In this document: positions 53,545-63,124 of the stretch, piece by piece
How the letters are laid out: each line of letters starts with the position of its first letter
How positions within the stretch are numbered: the stretch's first letter is position 1
Source: Coniella vitis
Taxonomy: Eukaryota; Ascomycota; Sordariomycetes; Diaporthales; Schizoparmaceae
Direction: 5' to 3'
Length of the DNA: 64,000 nt
NCBI GenBank assembly: GCA_011317545.1
Contig: WUJK01000006.1
Location: 744,001-808,000, forward strand
The notes under the pieces: generated by a model
Databases searched by the model: none
What the model was told of the DNA's origin: nothing
The model's input: only the letters and a program-made list of their open reading frames with translations
Position numbers and translations under genes: made by a program

Positions 53545-56500
53545 ATGTTGCTCCTCCACCAGACGGGCAGCGTCAAGATTGGAGAAGTTGTGCGTTACAC
53601 GGTGACCTACACGCCGTCGCAAGATCGCATACTACCCTCGCCCGAGTCGCTGTACCTGCGCATCAAGAACAGCTCTGCGATTGCCCTCCGCGCCGCCTTT
53701 GTTCACGGTCCCTACAATTTGTCGGTCGCCGCTTGGCCTTCCAAATTTAACCCAAACGAGAAATTTGTCGAAGAGGCTCGCATATATGGTGTCCCGGAAT
53801 TCGAGCCTATGCTCAAGGCCGGAGGATCATGGACTTGTCATTTGGTTGTTCCGGAGCATATCAGACAGAGCGCCGGCACTGGGCACTCTGGCCAACACTT
53901 TGGAAATGGGCCAGAACATGATGCGGAGAGTGTGACGTGGGTCGTCGAAGTTGCGTCACAAGTCATATTTTCGACTTCAGCTGCGGTACATTACGATATA
54001 ATGCTGGCAAGGGACCCAAAGGCTTTGAATTTGCCGTCACTCATGTCGGGCATGGGCAATCAGACTCCAGCTCCGCAGCCTGGACGAGTCAGTGATCACC
54101 AGCAAAGCAAGGGCGCAAGGGAGGGCAAACACGCCGCTCAAAGCAAAGGCGTCTTCACGCGTGCTATATATCTCAAGGTCGAAGATACTGCCAGTATGTG
54201 GAACACGCCTCAACTTCCTGGACTGGAGCAGTCGGCAGGAAATAGCGATGCGACTGGATCTGCCGGTGCAGAGGCCGTGCAGACTACTGACGAGCCGAAA
54301 TCTGCTACGGAGCCCGAGGTCTCCGGATCGAGGAAGCCAAAGAAGAAAAAGAAGACCAGAGTCCACTTGGTCATCCTCACCCACGGTCTGCACAGCAATC
54401 TGGGATCTGATATGCTCTACATGAAAGAAAGCATTGACGCGGCGGCCAAACAGGCTAGGATTGATGCAGAAATCCGGCGCAAAAGGGAAAAGGAGGCCCG
54501 AAAAGCAAGCACCATGGAGAGCCAGCCCAATGCGGCTGCTGACTCCCATTCTACCGAAGGCAGTGATGCAGAAGAGGAGGAGGAGGAGGAGGACCCCCAG
54601 GTTATCGTCAGAGGCTTTTCGGGCAATGCTACGAGGACAGAAAGAGGCATTAAATACCTCGGAAAGCGACTTGCTAGATACGTTTTGTGTGTCACGTACC
54701 CAGATCAGCCTTTTCTACCAGCTGGTAAGGCGGCGCAGGATGTACTTTCTCATGTATTGAAGGGCGAAACAGCTGTAGAAAAGACTGAGAATACTGGAGG
54801 TTCATCACACAAGCACAGCACAATCAAGGAGGCCGGGGCAAGTCCCGAGAGATCATACCAAATCTCCAACATCAGCTTCATCGCACATTCCTTGGGCGGC
54901 CTCGTGCAAACATACGCAGTCGCCTACATTCAAAAGCACTCACCACAGTTCTTTGACTTGATCAAACCCGTCAACTTCATCGCGCTGGCTTCTCCATTCC
55001 TCGGCCTCAACCACGAAAACCCAATGTACGTCAAGTTTGCTTTGGACTTTGGTCTTGTCGGTAGAACAGGACAAGACTTGGGTTTGACATGGAGAGCTCC
55101 CACAATTGCGAGGAATGGCTGGGGTGCCATAGTGAGCAACCTCGGCGAAAGCGCCCAGAAAAAGGTTCTGGGCGAGTCACAGCCAGAATCCAAACCATTG
55201 CTCCGAATTCTTCCCACAGGCCCGGCGCATGTGGCATTAAAGAAGTTCCGCAACAGGACAGTCTACTCGAATGTTGTCAATGACGGCATTGTGCCTTTGC
55301 GCACTAGCTGTCTGCTATTTCTGGACTGGCAGGGCTTGGGTCGTGTAGAAAAGGCTCGTCGCGAGGCTGGACTCGTCGAAACAATGGTTGGATTCGGATG
55401 GGCTGAGCTTACAGGCGCGAACGTTACTTCTCCTCGCAATGGCCCGTGGACCCCTCAAACAGGCAGCGAGATCGAGGTTGCGTCAGGAACGTCCACGCCA
55501 ATGGACGAAGCTCACGCGCATGATGTTCCTCAGCCACCGACAGATGCTGTGATGGAAGACGACAGAGCCAGCCTTAGACCTGCAACCGCCCACGGAGAAC
55601 CCCACAATGAAGACTATCCTCACAGCACAGCCAATACCTATAACAACAACCCTTTTGCCGGTCTGTTCTCCTTCTTCAAGCAAAGCACCGAAACCCCAAA
55701 ACAACCTCCACCTCCCTCCGCGAAGCAGAGCAAAATCTATCAGCGGAGCCAGACATTGCCCGTTGAAAGTGAAGCAGAGTCTTCAGCACAGCAGGCACAA
55801 GGGTCCAGAGTTACCTCTGGTCACGAATTGGATGACGACACCAAAAGCGGTATCTCGGCCCCGCCAAAGACAAGCTTCTTCGAGTCTGCGGGAGACTTGC
55901 TCAACCCGAAGCTGCCTTCAGTTGAGTATCTGATTGACCCCGAGCAACGCCCGAGAACCATCTTCCATGATCGTGTCTACCACCCACAAGACATCCCGCC
56001 ACCGCCGTTGAAGAAGCGACCAACAGGTCCGTTGGCTGCTCGCCGAGCGACGTTTAAGAGATCGTTGTCCGGGTCCAGCAACGACGCTGATGGCGGAGGC
56101 TCTTCACCTTATCTACCTCACCAAGACACTGCGCTCTCAAGCAAGGACTACGACGATACGGTACACACGAACCCCCAAAAAGAGCCCGACGAAGTCATTG
56201 ATGGATCGAGCATGAAGGTGGAAGAAAAGATTGCCAGAGCCTACCATCGCAACCTGTCGTGGCGCAAAGTCTTGGTCAAACTTGAGCCAGACGCACATAA
56301 CAACCTGATTTGCCGGCGAATGTTCGCCAATGCTTTTGGGTGGCCTGTCGTGAAGCATCTGGTTGATGCGCACTTTAGCGATGCCGCCGCCGCCCGCCTG
56401 CGCGACGAGGATCTGCAGAACACGGAGAGGGCCAAAGGATCCAGCGAGGCGCCTGATACGCACGGGAATGAGACTCGGGACACGGAAACATACGTGCCTT

Positions 56501-56994
56501 TGGATGACGGCCAGACCAAGTCGAAGGCTGGAGGTGCCGAGGATGGCGAGGCCAGGGATACCGTTTCTGAGCTTCCTTCAACCACTGACGGCAACGGAGA
56601 CAAGGCTTCTTCCTCCCCCGTCCCCGGCTTGACATTTGAGCGGCCCGAAAATACACACTGGAGCGATCGCGACTGGGCGGACAGTGCTGACGAAAGCGAC
56701 AGCGACGAGGCTCGTTCAAAGGGGCAAGGCCAAGCGGCGGTGGAGGAAGATGGCAAGGACCAACCCGAACGCAGCACAAGTCCACTGAGCAGCGCGTACT
56801 GGACTCAAAAGATTGTGGGAAAGGGCGCAGCACAGAAGCACAGTAGGGTGGCGAGTAACAAGCAAGAAGGAGACGGAGACAGTGCATCAGCGGCGGCACC
56901 GGCGGCGAAGGCACCGGCAGCACCGCTTGCTGCGCCTCTGATGTCATCTGGGTCTGTCGCTGGGCACGTCGGACTTGTCGAGCATCCGGTCTGA
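53545..56994 (+). CDS. DUF676 serine lipase/esterase (Lpl1-like), 1149 aa
   Basis: Single exon with an ATG at 53545. The N-terminal domain (about 1-170) starts MLLLHQTGSVKIGEVVRYTV and resembles a beta-rich module preceding the hydrolase in fungal members. The DUF676 alpha/beta hydrolase begins at HLVILTHGLHSNLGSDM (about 273-289), with the nucleophile elbow FIAHSLGGL (Ser about 449) and the acid-bearing NDGIVPLRTS. A Lys/Glu-rich insert separates the two. Beyond about residue 640 the protein is mostly disordered, except a conserved stretch (about 890-960) with ARAYHRNLSWRKVLVKLEPD and CRRMFANAFGWPVVKHLVDA. Yeast relatives act on phospholipids at lipid droplets (family knowledge); the substrate here is unknown. 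The tail is Ala/Pro-rich. Confidence 0.88.
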   Translation: MLLLHQTGSVKIGEVVRYTVTYTPSQDRILPSPESLYLRIKNSSAIALRAAFVHGPYNLSVAAWPSKFNPNEKFVEEARIYGVPEFEPMLKAGGSWTCHLVVPEHIRQSAGTGHSGQHFGNGPEHDAESVTWVVEVASQVIFSTSAAVHYDIMLARDPKALNLPSLMSGMGNQTPAPQPGRVSDHQQSKGAREGKHAAQSKGVFTRAIYLKVEDTASMWNTPQLPGLEQSAGNSDATGSAGAEAVQTTDEPKSATEPEVSGSRKPKKKKKTRVHLVILTHGLHSNLGSDMLYMKESIDAAAKQARIDAEIRRKREKEARKASTMESQPNAAADSHSTEGSDAEEEEEEEDPQVIVRGFSGNATRTERGIKYLGKRLARYVLCVTYPDQPFLPAGKAAQDVLSHVLKGETAVEKTENTGGSSHKHSTIKEAGASPERSYQISNISFIAHSLGGLVQTYAVAYIQKHSPQFFDLIKPVNFIALASPFLGLNHENPMYVKFALDFGLVGRTGQDLGLTWRAPTIARNGWGAIVSNLGESAQKKVLGESQPESKPLLRILPTGPAHVALKKFRNRTVYSNVVNDGIVPLRTSCLLFLDWQGLGRVEKARREAGLVETMVGFGWAELTGANVTSPRNGPWTPQTGSEIEVASGTSTPMDEAHAHDVPQPPTDAVMEDDRASLRPATAHGEPHNEDYPHSTANTYNNNPFAGLFSFFKQSTETPKQPPPPSAKQSKIYQRSQTLPVESEAESSAQQAQGSRVTSGHELDDDTKSGISAPPKTSFFESAGDLLNPKLPSVEYLIDPEQRPRTIFHDRVYHPQDIPPPPLKKRPTGPLAARRATFKRSLSGSSNDADGGGSSPYLPHQDTALSSKDYDDTVHTNPQKEPDEVIDGSSMKVEEKIARAYHRNLSWRKVLVKLEPDAHNNLICRRMFANAFGWPVVKHLVDAHFSDAAAARLRDEDLQNTERAKGSSEAPDTHGNETRDTETYVPLDDGQTKSKAGGAEDGEARDTVSELPSTTDGNGDKASSSPVPGLTFERPENTHWSDRDWADSADESDSDEARSKGQGQAAVEEDGKDQPERSTSPLSSAYWTQKIVGKGAAQKHSRVASNKQEGDGDSASAAAPAAKAPAAPLAAPLMSSGSVAGHVGLVEHPV

Positions 56995-57458
56995 ATGATG
57001 TATAGCTGTGGCCCTGGTGGTGGCGGAAGTGGCGGGTGGACGGATCGATGGATTTGTACTTTTGTCTAAAGCAAGTAAATATGGTGAGCCTTGTACAAAC
57101 ACATCACAGCATTGGGCGTCGGAGCATGGCAGATATACACTACATTAGAAAGGTAAATGCTACTTTGGCCATCATTGGCCAGGAGCATATATGGCAATAA
57201 AGCTCAGTCTTCCCATATACTGCTTTCTGACGGGGAACGCTCAAGACGTTTTGGTGTGAACGGTGTACATGAATAAGTGAGTCACTTGGTACGCTTCCTT
57301 ATTAGCCATGACGAGCAGCCTTCGGTCGGCCTCGCGTTTTCCAAGCCGGGGAGGGTCGGGACTTGGGCATCTTTGCGCAGTGGAAATGAGAACTTGGAAG
57401 CGCTCAACGGCCAAAGCGATTGCCACGATGTCGTGACTAGCTCTTGGCCCAGAGAGGC
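56995..57458. other. Intergenic region after the esterase gene
   Basis: About 460 bp. No gene or distinctive repeat seen. Confidence 0.5.
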
Positions 57459-58783
57459 ATGTCCCAACCTCTCCGCATTGTACAACAGTCTCTTATCTTC
57501 TTCCAGCTGTACTCTCTCACTGACTCACCCCTAGGAGCGCTTTTAGCTTGTGATTTCTGCAGACACAGAAAGCGCCGCTGTCACGGGGGCCGGCCGTGCT
57601 CTACATGTCGAGACGCCCAGGCCGATTGTCGATACAAAGAACTTCCTACCGACCGGTATCTCGTATTCTGTCTCCTACTCGCATGTTTAGCCTTAGAGAC
57701 CTGCTTATAGAGCTGACCAATTGCCTTGCCACTATTGCTAACTACTTGTCAACTCTAGGATCGAGCTTGCGCACGCCTCCTTATCCCCCTCCTCCTCCCC
57801 CTCTTCTTCTCCTTTCCTTCTCTCTTCTCTCTGCTCTTCTCTGTTTCTTTTTTCTCTCTTATCTTTTTCTTATTCTTGGCGCATATTCTTCAAATTCGAA
57901 CTCGAATCAGCCAAGGATCCATCTTTCTACTTGCTTGTTCGAGTCCAGCATAAGTTCAAGACCTCACCAAAATGATATTAGTGATTCAGCGGCCTAGCTC
58001 GACGTGCGAAATTCAGGCCTCGACCCATTCGGGGACCAGATGCGGCTCCCTCAAAGCTTCAACGCAGCCGAATCGCAAAACCTGATATACTGGACAGCCA
58101 AGGTGGCGATGCTGCGGCTGACCAGCAGAATTATTGGCAACCTGTACTCGCCCGATAATATCGACATTACCCTGATTGCGGAATCTGGAAGTGCATCCAA
58201 CAACATTAACCTCAACCGAATAATAACTCTGAGCTCCGAATTGGACAGAAAACTTGAAGAATACTATAACACGATCCCCGTCCAGTCACCACTATCTGCC
58301 GATCCGGTCTCTAATAACCAAAGGTGAAGGCTGAATGCACGGGCACTCTATGCACGACATCTCATCCACCGGCCCTTTTTTCTATACATTGCTCTGCAAC
58401 CACTAAGCTTATCCACATGCCATTGCATATGTTGACTTGTATCTGTAAGGGGAGTGATAGTGGAGCCTCGACTACATACACCTATTCCGTTTTCTAGAGG
58501 ACGTGCGTGAGATCATAGTACACTGGAGCTGTGGGTGGACCGTTGGAACGTTTTCTTTGTAGTAATGTACCCCTGGCACTCGGCTACCATATGGATAGTC
58601 AAGTATAGGCTAAGTGGGCTACGTGAGTTACAATTCCAAATCACACTCGAACCAGAATATCCTGCGCGAATGGCCGATATGATCACAATACAGGCGTATT
58701 TGACCGTAACAGTGGTTCAGGGTTGCAGAGGAGGCTTTGAGAACCTGATAAGAGTCGATCTAGTTAATCGTATGGCCAAATGA
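57459..58783 (+). pseudogene. Decayed Zn(II)2Cys6 transcription factor
   Basis: A perfect binuclear zinc cluster is encoded at 57549-57640: CDFC, six residues, C, five, CSTC, six, C (CDFCRHRKRRC...CSTCRDAQADC). It is followed by YKELPTDR and a possible donor (57656). A pyrimidine-rich stretch and frame breaks follow. Another frame (about 58004-58327) encodes AESQNLIYWTAKVAMLRLTS and ELDRKLEEYYNTIPVQSP, like the regulatory half of such factors. After an in-frame TGA (58325-58327) the same frame continues RLNARALYARHLIHRPF, typical of the fungal-specific factor domain. A further piece (58535-58783) reads WVDRWNVFFV...ATIWIV. The domain order is right but the frame is broken several times and the total is much shorter than the usual 600-900 aa. 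Unrecognised introns could explain some breaks. Confidence 0.65.
57772..57880 (+). repeat. About 105-nt pyrimidine-rich (CT) tract
   Basis: Nearly uninterrupted C/T on the plus strand inside the decayed Zn-cluster locus. Confidence 0.8.
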
Positions 58784-59629
58784 CTGGAAGCAAACCCATG
58801 TTTACACAACCTAAATAAGCCTGGATCTGCTTCATCAAAGTGCAATGAAGGTTGGTAGAACTGGTGATGCTTAACTAATTACTTTAGAGTTGCTGCGGCT
58901 CGGGAAGGTGCAGGCGGGTCCCGCCTGCCAAGTGTGGAGTGTCTCAGACGCGGGCAGCGACCGGGATTATATAGTACTATGTAGCTGGGCAACAGAATAG
59001 CAGGGCAAAACAGAGGGACAATAGCAACCGCCGCACCGACCTCCCCCCTTGATCTGACCCTTGCGAGTGGGGCAGCGTCATGCAAGCTGCCACTCAGTGT
59101 GTCCTTGTCCTGTCGCATCTCCTGCTCGGTCCCAGCAGCTTCCACCGCCCTCACCACCGAACGACTCACTCTCTTTGCACGCTTGCACCGCCTGCTTTCG
59201 GGTTGTCTTGACGCGCATGTGCTGGACATTGTATATCTAGGTACTCACTACACACGACACGCAACGCAGCGATTCTTGCTCTCGCTCAGGCTCGATACAC
59301 TTGCCCGCTTGCCTGCTTGCATCCGTGGCCTCGTCTGGATATTCTATTGCCCAACAACATCGGCCTACTATTACCCACCTCAACCGACAAAGGACAGATC
59401 CAACCGCAACGCCAACAGCAGTGCTTTCCAATCGGCCCCTGAGCCTCTCGTTCTGCCCCGACCCGCCCATACCGCACCTCTCAATTATACTGCAGCCCGT
59501 CCTATCGACCAGAGCAGAGCACCCTTGCTCTTCGAGTCCTATCTCTTCCCGTTCCCTACCGCGTATAGCACGTGCACAACTCTCGGTACATTGGTTGTCC
59601 ATCGTCTCTTGTGACGGCTGGTCGCCAAG
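58784..59629. other. Leader and promoter region of SEC1
   Basis: About 850 bp. It contains TACTATGTA at 58975-58983 and C-rich sequence before the ATG at 59630. A 171-codon frame (59099-59614) starts with GTG and has no motif; it is probably untranslated leader. Confidence 0.5.
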
Positions 59630-62083
59630 ATGGGAGTTTCCGTTTTCCAGATACAAGAAGAGAGTAAGAAACAAGACGACGGATCTGTCTTGCGCGCATC
59701 GGTTGCTGATCAGGCGGTGGCTAGTCATCATCTCCAAGATCAAGGAGATAACCAATGGCGAGGTGAGGATGCAAAACGAAGCTCGATTCTCTAGGCAGCC
59801 AGTGCTTACTCTCTCGTGCTAGTGGATGGTCCTCGTCGTCGATACCGACTCCAAGAAGATCCTCGATAACGCTGTGAAGGAAGATGACATCCTCAATATC
59901 AATATCGCTAGTATGTTCCCGATCCCATACCAGTCCCGCATGGAATGTCCTCCTTGAGCCACCCGGACTCACCCAGAACAGACATCGAGCGGTTGGAGGA
60001 AAAGAGAGACGCGAACCCGGGCATGTCCGCCATATACTTGCTCTCCCCGCAACAGCATATTGTCGAAACCCTAGTGGCGGATCTTGAGAAAGGCCGATAC
60101 CAGCGCGCGCACTTGGTATGGATCAATGCGCTATCACGGCGCTTGCGCGATCGCATCGCGTCAAGCCGCGCGAGCAGGTCCATAGCTAGAGAGCACGAGC
60201 TCAACATTGACTTCTTTCCTCGAGAGTCGCACCTGGTTACTTTCCGCGACCCTTACAGCTTTCCTATGCTGTACAACCCAAAATGTAACGACCTGGTAAA
60301 AGAGCACATGGAACAATTGGCCCGCAAGGTGAATAAGGGCCCTAGAATTGGTCGGTCGTACGGACTCGAAGCTCACTCTTGCACTACCTAGATTACCAAC
60401 GTCTGTGTGTCGCTGGGAGAGTATCCCAAGGTACGATATTACAAACCGAAAGCTGCGCTGCACGACGCACAGGTTCTCTGCTACCACTTTGCCAACCTTC
60501 TACAACAAGAACTCGACAATTACGCACGAAGACACCAAGACTATCCACCACCGTCCACGCGTCCACAGAGCGTCCTCTTCATCACAGACAGATCTATGGA
60601 TCTCATGGCGCCTCTAGTGCACGAATTCACCTACCAGGCTATGGCGCATGATTTATTGCCCATCAAGGAAGGAGATAAGATCACATACCATGTCAAGATC
60701 AACCAGGGTGAAGAAGAGCAGGATATGGAGTTGCAAGAAAATGACGAGACTTGGGTGGAAAACAGACATCGGCACATGAAGGACACGATTGATACGCTCA
60801 TGTCGAAATTCCAGAAATTCGTCAACGAGAACCCAGGCGCTTCGGATGATGGGAACCCTGCCAACTTGAACATGATCAAGGATATGTTGGCCAATATGCC
60901 CAAATACCAACAGCTCAAGGAAGCGTATACCCTGCATTTGGCTATGGCCGAGGACTGTATGAATGCTTTCCAAGCCCGCAAACTACCAGAAGTCCAATCC
61001 GTCGAACAGTCTCTGGCCACCGGGCTTGATGAAGATTTGCGCAAAGCCAAGAACCTCTTGCCAGAAGTAGTGCGACTTCTCGACGACGACGCCATCCTTC
61101 CAATCGACCGGGAACGGCTGATCATGGCGTGGCTGATTTACCGGTACGGTGTCGTGGAAGAGGATATAAAGAGACTCTTGGCTCACGCCAAACTGTATGG
61201 CGGGGAGCCTAAAAGCGAGAAGCTTGATGCGATACTCAACTTACAACACCTCGGAGCTCGAATCCTCGCGCCACTCAAAGACGAAAGGAAGCTACCAGAA
61301 CCATTGTTCCCTGTGGACACGAAGCAAGAGCTTAACGAGGAGTATGGTTTGGTGCGCTATCACCCAAATGTGAAGCATATGCTGGAGCACTTTTGCGAAG
61401 GCAGGCTGGATACCGAAGTCTTTCCCTTCACGAAAGAAGAGGATCAGGAAAATGTTGAATTGGGGCAGGTACAGGGCTCGTTGCGCGCTGCTAAACCAAG
61501 CTGGGCCAGTCGTACCGGAGCTGGGGCTGTGCGTCGGCAGGATAATCGCCAGCGCATTATCGTTTTTGTGGCAGGGGGTGCCACGTTCTCAGAATCTAGG
61601 GCATGCTACGAGGTTGCTGACAAGCACAACCGTGAAGTCTTCCTTGTCACCAGCCACATGGTCTCGCCAAAGATGTTTGTACGTCAAGTGCAAGATCTCG
61701 AGGTCGACAGAAACAGATTAGACCTGCCCATGCTGCGCAAGCCGGGACTGCCCAAGTGGGTGACAGAGCCAGAACGGCCTCCCCCACCGCCAGTTATGTA
61801 TTCGCAACCGGGCCCAGGCGGAGCACCGCCGCCTCCTCTTAAGCCGGGTATGGCGGGCGGCCTTCCTGCTGGGCCCAGGGGCCTTCCTGGCCGCCCAGGC
61901 GTGCCGACACAGCAAATGTCGTCCATGTCTATTGCTAGCGCGCCGCCGCGTCCCTCGCCTGTGCCGCCGTCGCCTATCAATGGAAGCGGCAGTAGCGTTG
62001 CGCACCACTCGCCAACAGCAAGCAACGACAGTGGCAAGCTGGAAAAGAAGAAGAAGCGCAATATCTTTGGCATGAAGAAGTAG
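59630..62083 (+). CDS. SEC1: Sec1/Munc18-family exocytosis protein Sec1
   Basis: Binds plasma-membrane SNAREs and promotes fusion of secretory vesicles (family knowledge). Five exons, 59630-59663, 59725-59762, 59823-59910, 59982-60328 and 60392-62083, give 732 aa. The N-terminus MGVSVFQIQEEIIISKIKEI is assembled from two very short exons; acceptor ggctag at 59724 is needed because the cag ten bases earlier would give an immediate stop. WMVLVVDTDSKKILDNAV, NIERLEEKR...MSAIYLLSP, RPQSVLFITDRSMDLMAPLV and HEFTYQAMAHDLLP are Sec1/Munc18 hallmarks. RIIVFVAGGATFSESRACYE is the conserved C-terminal strand-helix. The proline/glycine-rich tail (about 615-720) ending KKKKRNIFGMKK is usual for filamentous-fungal Sec1. 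Confidence 0.95.
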
Positions 62084-62623
62084 AGATTCTAATGTCTACG
62101 GAGATGTTGCTTGAACTTAGGCTGGCTGGGCTGTAAACAGGAGTATGTTCGTGCTCGTTTAGTCAGAAAGGCTGTGAAGCTGGATCTTGTGGGGGCGTCA
62201 TTTGCCTTTGGAAGTTGGTGCCCAGTGAGTGAGTGGTTTGAGTGGTAGGATCGAGCATGAGCAATGGCGTTGTTTTATTTTCGGTTTCTTTCTTTTCTCT
62301 ACTCTTCTTTCCGCTGACCGTAGGCACTAGAGACTGGCTCTCCGTCTCCTACTTGGACACTTGTACCGTCAATACATCACGTACAATATGGCATGGTGGT
62401 GAGAAAGGACTTGGGCTTGATTTGTATAAAGAGATACTTTGCTCTACCGTCGTCAGCATTGTAATTCAACGTTCTGCCGCTCATGTGATTGGATAATTGT
62501 GTGCTCTTTGCGTCTTACGAAGCCATTCATACATGAAAAATAAAGGCTCAATATTTCAGTCCATGCCTTTGGCTATTTTCAATTGCTCTACGTTTACTCC
62601 GTACCCGTACATCATAAAGACGC

Positions 62624-62685
<62 letters not shown>

Positions 62686-63124
62686 ACTCTGATAAAGGCT
62701 GCCACGTTCCTTATCGGTGCATGCCAAGATTCACCATACATGCATCAGTCCTGTCATCGTCATCGCCATATTTGTCGATTTATGCGCACTATGACCCTTC
62801 TCTCTATCAACCGTGTAGAACAGAGCCGTCCACTGCCTGTTTAACAGAGATATCAAAAAGTCTAGTTAAACTATTTGCGAGGGTCCCTATCCTCTGGACA
62901 TCTTTCCGACTCGTCTCCTTCTACTCGCTTCATCTCCGGGGCCCTTCCTTCAACTCTGTAATGGTCCTATTCTCTTCATATTTCACTGTTTACGTGAGCT
63001 TATTTTTGTATATTGTTTTTTGCTCTTTTGATCATTGACAATGATGGATGTGTTGAATAGCACTCATTGCGACAATCTCACGCATTCTGTCTGTCAACAA
63101 AAGACAGCGCGTATCCCAAGCAGT
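62084..63124. other. Convergent intergenic region with a long A run
   Basis: About 1 kb between converging stops. It holds a 59-nt A homopolymer (62625-62683). No gene recognised. Confidence 0.6.
62625..62683. repeat. 59-nt A homopolymer
   Basis: Uninterrupted A run 541 bp past the SEC1 stop. It lacks an adjacent recognisable retroelement body. Its true length is uncertain because homopolymers are poorly resolved by most sequencing methods. Confidence 0.9.

Noticed and set aside
57930..57960. tRNA-like B box (GTTCGAGTC)
   Set aside because: No matching A box, acceptor stem or cloverleaf could be formed around it.
59099..59614. 171-codon frame upstream of SEC1
   Set aside because: No ATG at its start, no family motif, and it sits where the SEC1 leader is expected.
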